Origin: Enterococcus ureasiticus
GTDB lineage: Bacteria > Bacillota > Bacilli > Lactobacillales > Enterococcaceae
DNA: 64,000 nt
Reading direction: 5' to 3'
Assembly: GCF_001730285.1 (NCBI RefSeq)
Contig: NZ_MIJZ01000013.1
Span: 124,001 to 188,000, forward strand
Positions 35,530-45,700 of the stretch are shown piece after piece. The first letter of the stretch is position 1. Each line of letters opens with the position of its first letter. The translations under genes were made by a program, and so were the position numbers. A model generated the notes under the pieces. It saw nothing but the letters and a program-made list of their open reading frames with translations, did no database searches and was not told where the DNA came from.

Positions 35530-35558
35530 AGAATATCAAGACTTTTTTCTGTTGTCAA
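35530..35558 (-). promoter_or_regulatory. Promoter of glnRA
   Basis: TTGACA (35553-35558), a 17-base spacer and TATTCT (35530-35535). A leader hairpin ATCTAGC/GCTAGAT (35498-35518) follows. Confidence 0.85.
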
Positions 35559-35565
35559 CGATTTA

Positions 35566-35582
35566 TGTTAGGTTTTCTAACA
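35566..35582 (-). promoter_or_regulatory. GlnR binding site
   Basis: TGTTA-GGTTTTC-TAACA on the plus strand is a perfect match to TGTNA-N7-TNACA. It ends 7 bases upstream of the -35 box of glnRA. Confidence 0.9.
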
Positions 35583-35750
35583 TAAAAATAAATAATCGAG
35601 TAAAAAACAGTTAAATCAAGGTAATTCCACATAATTTGTAGCTAAATAAAAAAATTACTTTTAATAAATTTTTGCAACTCTAAATACCGCTTTAAACTCT
35701 AATTTTTTTAGTGTACCCTTACACAAATTAAATAACTACAACTAATAAAT
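35583..35750. other. AT-rich intergenic region, nothing clear
   Basis: About 170 bases between the GlnR site and the hflX terminator. No feature is seen beyond short A/T runs. Confidence 0.4.
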
Positions 35751-35797
35751 AAAAAAGCTGAGAAGGAAAACCGCTACAAAAGTTTCTCTTCTCAGTT
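35751..35797 (-). terminator. Terminator of the glpQ-miaA-hflX unit
   Basis: CTGAGAAG and CTTCTCAG flank an imperfect stem and loop, and CTTTTTT follows on the minus strand. Confidence 0.85.
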
Positions 35798-35853
35798 ATA
35801 TAATATAGAATTATCTTTTAAAATCATCCACTTTTAACGACTGATATTGTTAT

Positions 35854-37095
35854 TTATTCATCTAACTCACGTGTCCATTTAGAGTTCTTTTTAGCGAATC
35901 CCTTAACATGATAGACATTTTCCATTTCTTCAAAGGTTTCCGATAAAAGTAAGGTATGACGTTTCAATTCACTTAATTGCTGACCTTGGTCAGATGAAAT
36001 ATCAAGCTCATATGGAACTAATAGTTCCATCATTTTCTCTCTGACAGCTTTTGTTAGTTCTTCTTTTCCTAATGTACTCTTAGCTGAAACCAAAATATTA
36101 GGAAACAAAGTAGGTACAAAGTCAGCTTCATCGATTTGATCACTTTTATTGTAAACTGTTAAAACTGGAATCTGCTCTAAATCTAGATCATTCAGTAAGT
36201 CGACAACTGTTTGTTCATGCTGTAAACGATCTTCTGCACTTGCATCGACCACATGTAATAACAAATCCATGCCTCGACTTTCTTCTAAGGTTGACTGAAA
36301 CGCTTCTATCAGCTGCGTCGGTAAATCTTGAATAAATCCTACAGTGTCTGTCAACGTTACGATCATTCCTTGCGGTAGTTGCCATTTTTTAGTTAAAGGA
36401 TCAAGCGTAGCAAATAATTGATCTTCTGAATAAGTGCCTGCTGTTGTCAGCAAATTTAAAATCGTTGATTTTCCAGCATTCGTATAGCCGAGCAAACCAA
36501 TTTGAAACAGATCTGATGATTGACGTTTTTGTCTGCTTCGCTCACGATGAGCCGACACTTCCTTTAGCTCACGCTTGATTGCGATAATCTTATCACGGAT
36601 ATGTCGGCGGTCTGATTCAAGCTTGGTTTCTCCTGGACCTCTAGTTCCGATTCCCCCGCCTAAACGAGATAACTGTTTCCCTTGTCCAACCAATCGAGGC
36701 AACAAATAATTCAACTGAGCTAGCTCAACCTGTAATTTTCCTTCTTTTGAGCGTGCCCGCATCGCAAAAATGTCTAAAATCAATTGTACTCGATCAATTA
36801 CTTTTACACCGATAGCTTCAACAATCAATTGATTTTGTCTTGGTGTTAATTCATGGTTGAAAATGACGATATCTGCTTCATAAGCATCGACTAACTGAAC
36901 TAATTCTTCTACTTTCCCCTTACCAATCACAGTCTGTGAATCTACTCGAGGACGCTTTTGCGTTAAAGAAAAGACAACTTCTCCTTGTGCGGTCTTCGTT
37001 AAGTTTTTTAGTTCTTTCATAGAACCTTCAAATCGAGTGTAATTCCTCTCTGTTTCTACTCCGACTAAGATAACCTTTTCTGCTATTTTATCCAT
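35854..37095 (-). CDS. hflX: Ribosome-associated GTPase HflX
   Basis: This is a 413-residue protein. The N-terminal HflX domain contains RPRVDSQTVIGKGK and the glycine-rich loop LSRLGGGIGTRGPGETKLES. The G domain has P-loop GYTNAGKST, the DTVGF switch, and NKSD for guanine. HflX rescues and splits stalled ribosomes under heat or antibiotic stress. The gene follows miaA by 12 bases. Confidence 0.96.
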   Translation of the reverse strand: MDKIAEKVILVGVETERNYTRFEGSMKELKNLTKTAQGEVVFSLTQKRPRVDSQTVIGKGKVEELVQLVDAYEADIVIFNHELTPRQNQLIVEAIGVKVIDRVQLILDIFAMRARSKEGKLQVELAQLNYLLPRLVGQGKQLSRLGGGIGTRGPGETKLESDRRHIRDKIIAIKRELKEVSAHRERSRQKRQSSDLFQIGLLGYTNAGKSTILNLLTTAGTYSEDQLFATLDPLTKKWQLPQGMIVTLTDTVGFIQDLPTQLIEAFQSTLEESRGMDLLLHVVDASAEDRLQHEQTVVDLLNDLDLEQIPVLTVYNKSDQIDEADFVPTLFPNILVSAKSTLGKEELTKAVREKMMELLVPYELDISSDQGQQLSELKRHTLLLSETFEEMENVYHVKGFAKKNSKWTRELDE

Positions 37096-37107
37096 TTTTT
37101 GTCCTTC

Positions 37108-38028
37108 CTAAGTTTCCAGCCAATCCTCTATGTCCTGTTCCAAAGTTAAAATAGTATCAGGCGCTTGTACTAAGTCCCACCAGCTGGCATTCATGCGATT
37201 TCTAAACCAGGTCAATTGCCTTTTCGCATATCTTCTAGAATTTTGCTTTACTTGTTCAATTGCTTCATCTAAAGTTTCTTTGCCTTCAAAATAAGGAAAA
37301 AACTCTTTATATCCAATCCCTTGAATCGATTGTTGTGTTTGCCTTTTATAAAGTAGTTCCGCTTCTTTTAAAAGACCTTGTGTCATCATTATATCAACAC
37401 GCATATTGATACGATCATAAAGTACAGCTCGATCAGTTTCTAACCCAACCAAGAAATAATCGTATAATTTTTTTGGTTTTTCTTTAGGAGTTAAAATACT
37501 AAATCCTGTTTTATCAAATACTTCTAGTGCCCGAATCACTTTTTTACGGTTATTAAAATGGATACTTTCAGCTGCTTGGTTATCTTTTTCCTGTAGTAAC
37601 TCCCATAAGCGCTGGTTTCCATGCGTTTCAGCAAATTGTTCATACTTCTCGCGTATTTCAGTTGACTCATCTTTGGCGCCTAATTCAAAGTCATAAAGCA
37701 ATGCTTGAACATACAATCCTGTTCCACCAACAACAATGGGTAATTTTCCTTTTGCTGTGATCGAGTCGATTGCTTGACGCCCTTCTTTTTGAAAATCTGC
37801 TACAGAATAAGTCTCAGATAGGTCTCGGCAATCTAACAAATGATGCCTTATGCCTGCACGTTCTTCTTTGGTTACTTTTGCTGTGCCTATATCCAAATCT
37901 TTATAGACCTGCATTGAATCTCCACTAATGATTTCTCCATTTAACTTTTTAGCTAACTCAATACTCAAAGAGGTCTTGCCAACTGCTGTTGGTCCTACGA
38001 TTACTAATACTTTTTTCAATCTTTTCAT
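37108..38028 (-). CDS. miaA: tRNA dimethylallyltransferase MiaA
   Basis: This 306-residue enzyme adds the dimethylallyl group to A37 of tRNAs reading UNN codons. It has P-loop GPTAVGKTSLS, the GDSMQVYKDLDIGTAK motif, VVGGTGLY and the C-terminal RRYAKRQLTWFRN region. It overlaps the upstream phosphodiesterase gene by 4 bases (ATGA) and is followed closely by hflX, the common miaA-hflX pairing. Confidence 0.97.
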   Translation of the reverse strand: MKRLKKVLVIVGPTAVGKTSLSIELAKKLNGEIISGDSMQVYKDLDIGTAKVTKEERAGIRHHLLDCRDLSETYSVADFQKEGRQAIDSITAKGKLPIVVGGTGLYVQALLYDFELGAKDESTEIREKYEQFAETHGNQRLWELLQEKDNQAAESIHFNNRKKVIRALEVFDKTGFSILTPKEKPKKLYDYFLVGLETDRAVLYDRINMRVDIMMTQGLLKEAELLYKRQTQQSIQGIGYKEFFPYFEGKETLDEAIEQVKQNSRRYAKRQLTWFRNRMNASWWDLVQAPDTILTLEQDIEDWLET

Positions 38029-38765
38029 CCTTTATTTTGTATCAATTCGCGTATTTTCAATGCCTTAGCTGGATAGTCTGTATGAATCCCAGCCAAATGA
38101 TGACTAAAGCAAAGTATCATCTTTTCTTCCTCATTGACTGTCCAAGGACGAATTGCTTTTGGAAATTCCGCTAAATCCTCTACATGTTCCAACACCCAAT
38201 CGATTTTAGGATGAATCCCTTCAATAAATTCTGATTGAAGCGCTCGTTTTTCCTTTTCTTCTGACATATCAAATACTGAAGCAATAGTTTGATTTTTTTC
38301 TATTTCCCAGATTTTCTCCAAGCTTTTAAAATAAAAACTTGAATACATATACTCAAAAGGCCAACGCTGTGACTTCATGAGCTGAACAATAATCTGTTCG
38401 ATTCCTTTATAATGAATTTTATCTGTTTTTATTTCAATATTCAATAATCCTTGAAAGTTCTCTTTTCTAAGTAACATGACCACTTCTTCTAAAGTAGGAA
38501 TTTCTTGAACCATTGGATTTTTTTCAAACCAGCTTCCGGCATCTAATTGCTTTAATTCTGCTAATGTTAGACTGCCAACTTCTCCATGACCATTGGTAGT
38601 ACGATCAATCGTTTCATCATGCATCACAATCAGCTGATTATCTTTTGATAACTGAACATCTAACTCGATTCCATCAGAACCAACACGAACAGCTTCTTTA
38701 AATGCGGCTAAGGTATTCTCCGGATGGGTCCCTTTACTACCGCGGTGGGCGATTACTTTTGTCAT
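38025..38765 (-). CDS. Glycerophosphodiester phosphodiesterase
   Basis: This is a 246-residue cytosolic GDPD. The start is ATG 38765, five bases after GGAGGGG. It opens with TKVIAHRGSKGTHPENT, the catalytic His and Arg. GIELDVQLSKD and VMHDETIDRTTNGHG supply the metal ligands and second His. No signal peptide. It hydrolyses glycerophosphodiesters to glycerol-3-phosphate and an alcohol. It is the first gene of the unit with miaA and hflX. Confidence 0.93.
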   Translation of the reverse strand: MTKVIAHRGSKGTHPENTLAAFKEAVRVGSDGIELDVQLSKDNQLIVMHDETIDRTTNGHGEVGSLTLAELKQLDAGSWFEKNPMVQEIPTLEEVVMLLRKENFQGLLNIEIKTDKIHYKGIEQIIVQLMKSQRWPFEYMYSSFYFKSLEKIWEIEKNQTIASVFDMSEEKEKRALQSEFIEGIHPKIDWVLEHVEDLAEFPKAIRPWTVNEEEKMILCFSHHLAGIHTDYPAKALKIRELIQNKG

Positions 38766-38787
38766 ATTGGCCCCTCCAGTCGAAAAT

Positions 38788-38816
38788 ATTGTATCATTGA
38801 TAAGAACGGGTATCAA
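38788..38816 (-). promoter_or_regulatory. Promoter of the phosphodiesterase-miaA-hflX operon
   Basis: TTGATA (38811-38816), a 17-base spacer and TACAAT (38788-38793), 22 bases before the ATG. Confidence 0.8.
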
Positions 38817-38820
38817 ATAA

Positions 38821-39060
38821 TTAAATATATTTCGATCATATATTAAACTGCTTTCGAATTAATAGTGACATTTTCTTCATCAATCATTCTGTCTTTAATT
38901 TGTATCAAATATTCTCTAATAAGTTATAAAATATCGAAGCCATCAAGAATTAGAAAAAATATTAAAAAATCTATTGAACATTACAAGGCTTCATGTTTAG
39001 AAGAGCGATTAGATTGAAAACATCCAATTCATTTCAGAAAATAAGCTATCCACATAAAAA
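38821..39060. other. Intergenic region at the edge of the polysaccharide locus
   Basis: About 240 AT-rich bases between the GDPD promoter and the terminator of the polysaccharide cluster. No gene or repeat found. Confidence 0.4.
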
Positions 39061-39086
39061 ATAGAGTGGAAAAATCCACTCTCTAA
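39055..39086 (-). terminator. Terminator at the end of the polysaccharide locus
   Basis: AGAGTGGA / TCCACTCT with a short T-rich loop, followed by ATTTTTT on the minus strand, about 80 bases after the last gene. Confidence 0.9.
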
Positions 39087-39167
39087 AAATTATAACTTTT
39101 TGTGTCACTACAAAATCATTATAGCTTCATAGCTGTCCTGATTTTTATATTACTACAGAAAATTTTT

Positions 39168-40520
39168 CTATGAATTTATTCTTTCAACAGTTCCTAAAAG
39201 CAACGGTAAGATTAAATTAAAAATTGGATAGATAGCTAACATCATCAATAACGCATTATTAGAAATTTTAGCTTCACTAATCTTTTTACTTACTAAATCA
39301 AACGCTACAATTAAAAATAAAACTCCTGCACACACAAACACTCTACTACCTGAGGCAAAAAGCGTAGGTGAGAACCACAACATAATAATTGAAAATAAAG
39401 CCGCTATCATGCATAGTAATGAGAATATTCTATATGAAGCCCCTTTATAGACTGCTAGCATGGTAACTCCATATAAAACAATCGCGACAAAAAAATTCTT
39501 CATAACCGCACTAAAGGCTTCCATACTAAAAAGTTGTTTTGCTGAATAATTATAAATTTGAGCAAGCCCGCTTGAAAATCCTGGAAATAAGTACATACAA
39601 GTTAAACAAGCAATGATAAGACTGATCAAAAGAAAAGAATATCTATTTAAATTCAACAAAAGTATTGAGGACAAGATAACTAAAAGCAATAAAGAAAAAA
39701 TATTATTGTAAATACCTGTGACCATAAAATTCAATCCAACTTTTATATGAGAGAAAATAGATAATTCCTTGAAATCAGGATACCATTTTTCAGTCTCCCT
39801 TTGAAGACGTAACTCATTACCTGGAGCAAAATACATGAATAAAATTCCTGTAAACATAATAAACGTTTTAACTAAAAGAAGTATTGACTGTTTTTCTTTT
39901 TTCAATAATAACGTTATATGTCCACATAAGGCTGCACAAAATCCAACAACTAAATACTGTTCATTACTTATCGAAAATAAAAATGAACAAATTATGCTCA
40001 GCAAAATCCAGCTCTTTTTTTGCCATTTGTTCCCTCTAAACACATAATCGGCATATGGAATCATTGAAAATAATCCTATAGCTAATGGCCATAAATAGTT
40101 AACTGCTCCTGTAATCCATAAAAACGAATGGAAAAACATTTCAAAATTCATAAAACCGAATAAGATACATACAAGAAAAATATCAAACGTCTTTACTTCC
40201 TTCTTTGTAAAACGAGCAATAGAATAGGCACTTAAGATCATAGCTAAGGAAGTAATTGACCAATACAAAATCATTGGTAGTGAAAAGATAAAATACATGA
40301 TACTATCAGGAAAAATTCTTGCGGACCAAGTCATATATCGATTTGAAATATACGTAAGATAATCCTTTTGATGACTTATCCGTCGAAACCATTCATCATC
40401 TGTTCCTTTTTGAAAACCAAAAAAGGATAAATAGATTGTAATTCCTAAAAATAAAACGGCTAGAGCAAGTAAATCTTGATTTACTATAAGCCAATTTTTA
40501 ACCTGCTTTTTTTTATTCAT
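39168..40520 (-). CDS. Polytopic membrane protein (DUF6056-like), end of the polysaccharide locus
   Basis: This is a 450-residue protein with about ten membrane segments and a short first outer loop containing KGTDDEWFRRISHQKDY, followed by RYMTWSARIF. Such an acidic motif in the first loop plus many membrane helices resembles lipid-linked GT-C type glycosyltransferases. I think it matches DUF6056, from memory. It is the last gene of the cluster, about 90 bases after the double GT2. A role in modifying the polysaccharide outside the membrane is inference. Confidence 0.7.
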   Translation of the reverse strand: MNKKKQVKNWLIVNQDLLALAVLFLGITIYLSFFGFQKGTDDEWFRRISHQKDYLTYISNRYMTWSARIFPDSIMYFIFSLPMILYWSITSLAMILSAYSIARFTKKEVKTFDIFLVCILFGFMNFEMFFHSFLWITGAVNYLWPLAIGLFSMIPYADYVFRGNKWQKKSWILLSIICSFLFSISNEQYLVVGFCAALCGHITLLLKKEKQSILLLVKTFIMFTGILFMYFAPGNELRLQRETEKWYPDFKELSIFSHIKVGLNFMVTGIYNNIFSLLLLVILSSILLLNLNRYSFLLISLIIACLTCMYLFPGFSSGLAQIYNYSAKQLFSMEAFSAVMKNFFVAIVLYGVTMLAVYKGASYRIFSLLCMIAALFSIIMLWFSPTLFASGSRVFVCAGVLFLIVAFDLVSKKISEAKISNNALLMMLAIYPIFNLILPLLLGTVERINS

Positions 40521-40588
40521 TTAAACCTCCTTTTTTTATATGAATTATCTACTACCAATTAACTACCAACCACTCTTATTTAATGATT

Positions 40589-40608
40589 AAAATTGAGAAG
40601 TCAATTTT
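40589..40608. terminator. Weak hairpin between the double GT2 and the membrane protein
   Basis: AAAATTGA-GAAG-TCAATTTT next to the stop of the GT2 gene. The stem is AT-only, so it may reduce rather than stop read-through. Confidence 0.35.
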
Positions 40609-40609
40609 T

Positions 40610-42751
40610 TTACGATTCGATACGAATCGTAAAATTACCAGTTCCTCTTGTTAGATTGGGACTATAGAATGGATCATTATCAATATATTTACGCCACTTC
40701 TTTTGTAGTAATTTTTTTTCACCATCAAAACGTGTTATTTTTTCTGGAGTATTCTCATATCCTCTAGATTTTGATTCAAAATGATACAACTCAGCTTGAT
40801 GAGCCCACACATTATAACGACCTAACTCATAGACCTTCATACAAAGATCAACGTCATTAAATGCAATCGTAAATTCTTCATCAAACCCTCCAACCATTTC
40901 AAAGTCTACTTTTTTTACTAGTACACATGCTGCAGTAACAGCTAAATAATCAACATCTAAATATAATCGTCCAAAGTAGCCTAAATCTTTATCTGGAAAA
41001 TAATGATGGCCATGTCCGGCAACATCACCCAATCCCATAATAACACCAGCATGTTGAATTGTACGATCTGGATAATACAACTTGGCTCCAACACACCCAA
41101 CGCGCTCGAATTGCCCATAAGAAACCATCCGTGTCATCCAATCAGGGGCAATAACTTGCGTATCATTATTTAAGAATAACAAATATTTCCCCTTTGCTTT
41201 ACTGGCTGCAATATTATTGATACGTGAGTAATTAAAGGGGATATCTATCTCATCTACAATAAATCGACTCCCTAGCTTTTGTTGATAACTAGCATATAAT
41301 TCATCCATTTTAGGATCATCGCTATCATTGTCTGCGATGATTATCTCATAATTGGAATAAGTTGTTTTATCGATTATGGAGTCAACACATGTTTTGACAT
41401 CTTCATAACCATTTCTTGTTGGAATGATAATACTGACTAACTCTTCATTCATTACGTCATAAGAAATAGCATAGAAACCAGGAGCGATGCCTTTAGAGAC
41501 ATTTCCAAGGATTCCTCTACGATGCAAAGCATCTTTCAAAACTTTCACACCTACTTCATCTGCATACGTTTTTTCCGAAGCAGATGAAGCAGTTGAACTG
41601 GGGAGTGTGCGCCAATGATACAAGACCTTGGGAATATGTTTAATATTCTTTTCTGCAATCTGTTCAGTGTACCGCAAAACTAAATCATAGTCTTGCGAGC
41701 CTTCTACTCCAGTTCTAAACCCTTCTAAATTCAGCAATAAATCACGACGATAAACGCTTAGGTGGGAAATGTAGTTCGTTCCCATCAACAAATCCGGAGA
41801 CCAGTCTGGCTTAAAGGCTGGTTCAAATCGATTTCCATCCTCATTGATTTTATCTTCATCACTATAAATGAACTCAACATCCGGGGTTTGATTGATTACC
41901 TTAACCACTTCTGACAGTGCATTAATGGCCAGCTCATCATCATTGTCTAATAATGCAACGAATTCACCCGAAGCTAATTCCAGCGCATCATTACTTGCTA
42001 AACTTATGTGACCATTCGTTTGGCGATAAACAATTTTTATTCGTTCATCTCTTGAAGCAAATCGCTCTAGTGTTTTTTTTACTTCAGTATTAGTAGAAGC
42101 ATCATCACAAATACAAAGTTCCCAATTTTTATATAATTGTTTTTGTACAGACTCTATACATTTAGCCAGCCACTTTGTCTCAATATTATAAACCGGCATA
42201 ACAATAGAAATCAGTGGTTTGATCTTGAATTGCTCTATCTCAGCTACTAGTTCAACAATAGGCCTATTTTCATTTTGAGTAATCCACGCTCGGTACTCAT
42301 CGCCATTGATAAATTTTTCTAATTTATAGCGATTCAAAGCACTTTTTAGCCCATTACGTCTTAAGTAACCTAAGCCTTTTCGAATTTTACTTATTTTCAA
42401 TTGAGTAGGTGTTTCTGTTCCTAGCTCAATTGAATATTTTTTACCCAGTTTAACTGAATACTCTGTTATTACTTCGTTTGCCGCAAACTGAACAATGACC
42501 TTGCCTTTTGATGCTCTGGGCTTAATAATGATTTCAAATCCAACATTCATCTCATTTGATAAATCAAACAAAATGTTAACATCCATTCGATAAAACTGAA
42601 CGATTTCAACCTCTGCATTCGGACTTGATTTTACCGTGATAACTGGTGCTACCTTATTCTCTTGGTCAAAAGCCCAGCCTTTCACAGTAATTGTTTTATC
42701 TTGTCCATTTCGGAGGATGCTATCAATAGTGATTGTTACTTTATTTGTCAT
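40610..42751 (-). CDS. Double GT2 glycosyltransferase with N-terminal beta domain
   Basis: This is a 713-residue cytosolic protein. The start is ATG 42751, five bases after GGAGG. The N-terminal 110 residues are beta-rich. A helical linker (about 120-175) leads to GT2-A (about 180-395; LISIVMPVYN, DDAST, LLDNDDE) and GT2-B (about 440-690; SIIIPTRNG, ADNDS, LFLNNDTQV, then GAKLYYPD and FDEEFTIAFNDVDLCMK). Both modules keep the acidic nucleotide-sugar/metal motifs, so two sugar transfers are possible. It is a paralogue of the gene upstream. From memory, its position corresponds to epaO of E. faecalis. Confidence 0.88.
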   Translation of the reverse strand: MTNKVTITIDSILRNGQDKTITVKGWAFDQENKVAPVITVKSSPNAEVEIVQFYRMDVNILFDLSNEMNVGFEIIIKPRASKGKVIVQFAANEVITEYSVKLGKKYSIELGTETPTQLKISKIRKGLGYLRRNGLKSALNRYKLEKFINGDEYRAWITQNENRPIVELVAEIEQFKIKPLISIVMPVYNIETKWLAKCIESVQKQLYKNWELCICDDASTNTEVKKTLERFASRDERIKIVYRQTNGHISLASNDALELASGEFVALLDNDDELAINALSEVVKVINQTPDVEFIYSDEDKINEDGNRFEPAFKPDWSPDLLMGTNYISHLSVYRRDLLLNLEGFRTGVEGSQDYDLVLRYTEQIAEKNIKHIPKVLYHWRTLPSSTASSASEKTYADEVGVKVLKDALHRRGILGNVSKGIAPGFYAISYDVMNEELVSIIIPTRNGYEDVKTCVDSIIDKTTYSNYEIIIADNDSDDPKMDELYASYQQKLGSRFIVDEIDIPFNYSRINNIAASKAKGKYLLFLNNDTQVIAPDWMTRMVSYGQFERVGCVGAKLYYPDRTIQHAGVIMGLGDVAGHGHHYFPDKDLGYFGRLYLDVDYLAVTAACVLVKKVDFEMVGGFDEEFTIAFNDVDLCMKVYELGRYNVWAHQAELYHFESKSRGYENTPEKITRFDGEKKLLQKKWRKYIDNDPFYSPNLTRGTGNFTIRIES

Positions 42752-42766
42752 GATTTCCTCCAAAAT

Positions 42767-45700
42767 TTAAAATGATAATGGATTTCCATAAGGATCAATC
42801 AATCCATCTTTTGTCCACTTTTTCTCCAATTCCTTTAGCACTTCTGGAACAAGATGAATGTCAATTGGCTCTGATTCTTTTAATTTAGCATATGACGTAT
42901 ATACGATATCTTTTCCTAACTGCTGTCTAACTTTTAAGCTAAAATCCAATCCCATTAATTGAGAACCAAATTCTTCTGACAAACCTTCAACTTGTTCAAA
43001 ATCATTTTTTCTAAAAATCATGCAATCTTCAGTAGAAGCGTGTATTCCTCTTGGAAGCCCGGCACGATAATAGTAACCAAGATTTTGTGCAGGATTATTT
43101 CTTTCTGGATAAATGAGTTTATTATTTTCGATATCATAAGTAACACCAATATTTGAAATTAGATTATCAGTGCTACTAATTTTGCCACAGACAATACCAC
43201 TTTCTTCTAATTGAGCGTAATTCATCAATTCATTTAACCATGCTCCAGATAATGGTGAAAGTTTTTCATTTAGTAATAAAATAAATTCCCCTTCAGCTTG
43301 TTTCACACGTGTATTGACATCTCCATCTACAAACCGAACTCTAGCATCTTTAATAGATACAGTGAATTTAGAAGAAGTAGGGACCAAAATTTCAAAGTTA
43401 GGATAATACGTTTTACTTAATAATATTTCTAAGTTACTATTTAGATTTTTGCTATCTCCCACATAAACAATTGAAACTTTCGGTGTCGTATCATGAATAA
43501 AATCAATTTTATAACATCCATAGAATTCTGCAATTTTAATATTTCCTTTTAGATTTCTTCGCTTCAGTGCAGCTTCTAAGGCATGTTGACCAGCTACATA
43601 AGCATAGGTTTTACTTTCAGGATTTAAAGCCGTTGATGTCTCAATTGCTCGCCAGTGATATAAAATACCTTTGATATGGTGAATTTTTTTTGCTTCTTCA
43701 GTTGCGCGTAAAACAAAATCATAATCTTGACTACCGTTATATTCAGTTCTCAAGCCACCTATACGGCTTAATAGTGCATCTTTTACAACAACAAAGTGCG
43801 TGATGTAATTATGTTGTAGGATTAATTGTCGATTCCAATTTGGCTTAAAGAATGCATCAAATCGTTTTTCTTCAAGAGTCATTTTATCTTCATCTGTATA
43901 GAAAAACTCTATGTCTTTGTCCTTATTTAGCGCTTTTACAATCTCGTATAATGCATTAGGTGCTAATTCATCGTCATTATCCATGAAACCTATATAGTCT
44001 CCTGACGCAATCTCTAAAGCAGAATTCGTTGCTTCTGAAATATGTCCATTTTTTTCTCTAAATACTAATTTTATTCTTTCATCACTCGCAGCGTATTTTT
44101 CAAGTAAAGGACGGATATAGTCTTTAGGAGAGGCATCATCTGCCAAACATAATTCCCAGTTAGTATAAAATTGATTTTTTAAGGAACTAATACATGCATC
44201 TAACCATTTTTCTTCAACATTATACACGGGTACCGCAATCGATATTTTAGGTTGATACTCAAAACTTTCTATTTCAGAATGAATTTTTTCCATATCAAAT
44301 ACTTCATGTTGCACAATCCATTTTTCATAGCTGTTTTTTTGTACTTGACGATTTAGTAACCACTTCACAGAGCCTTTTAATCCTTTGCGTTTCACAGCAC
44401 CTAAAACTCTACGTACCCTTGAAGAAGGTTTAGCAGGAAAATATAAACCGATATGACGGTTGATAATCACATCACATGATTCACCATCCTCAGTAGATAT
44501 AACAAAATTAAAAAATTGTTCTAACTCATAATCCGCTACTTCAATTTCGAAACCATAATCTAAATATTCTGGAAACCCAAAGCCTTCATTTATTTCAGAA
44601 CGATGAATTCTTTTTACTTTAAAATAGGGAGCATTATTGGCTTCTAACTCAAATTTTAATGGCATTTTGTCTACATTAGAAACGCCCCAACCTTTAATAA
44701 TCGATGTCTTGGTTACTTCATTTCTTACAGTACCATCAATATTTAACGCCATTACTCTATTCAATTCTTCAATTGGAGTCTGCAAAAAGGCTTTATCTGA
44801 TTTACGTCTTGTTGGCTCCCATTGTTCACCCGCGACCAAATCATAATATCGATCGACAATCATTTGTTTTTCTACTTCAACTTCTTTTAATCTTTCCATC
44901 ATTAAATTGATTTCATGCAAATACTGACCTTGATAAATAAAATCAAAATTTAAAACAAGTGACTTACCAGCAATATCTTCTCCAGATAAAATAAAATACG
45001 CTGGATGCATATTCGTAAAAACAAATTTTTCATTATGCTCAAAAACAGCACTAGTTTGGATGTTATGACTTTGTTCTCCGTTTATATCAACAAAGAAGCG
45101 CATAATCCCACCAATATTTTCTGGGAAAGGCATAATTTTTAACGATTTTACCCCTAAAGGAACTTCAATAGGATAATTTTTGTTTTCACCAGTAAATGTA
45201 TTAACAGAAACCGTGGTTTCTTCTACACTATTTTCTAATTCATACTGCAGTACAACACGTCGGTGATAATATGAATTTTCAGGTAAAACTCGTATAGGTG
45301 ATTTCACTGGATTTTTCTTTAATGCATAAAAGTACTGATACACTTCAGCAAATGGTCTTTTTCTAAATGCATCCACTATTTCTATAGGTAAGTCTTCATA
45401 GTGAGCATCAATTTCATTATTTCCAACAACATTTATCGTAAAGTCTTCTTTACTAATATATAGACCTAGTGAATCAAATACTTTTTCAAAACCTGACTGC
45501 GTATAAAATGTTTTATGGGTTCCATCCAGTAAACCATACTTTGTCCAATCAAGTTTATTATTAAACAAATTAATCAACACTGAGTTATGAGCAATATTAG
45601 GAAATGTAATTAAGATTTCTCCGTCCTCTTTTAGGAACTCTTTTACGATTTCCAAAGTCTTGACAGGATCCATCAAATGCTCTAAAACATCTGCAAATAG

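Noticed and set aside
35690-35725. Second GlnR box (GTGTACCCTTACAC)
   Set aside because: The half-sites are too close; it does not fit TGTNA-N7-TNACA.
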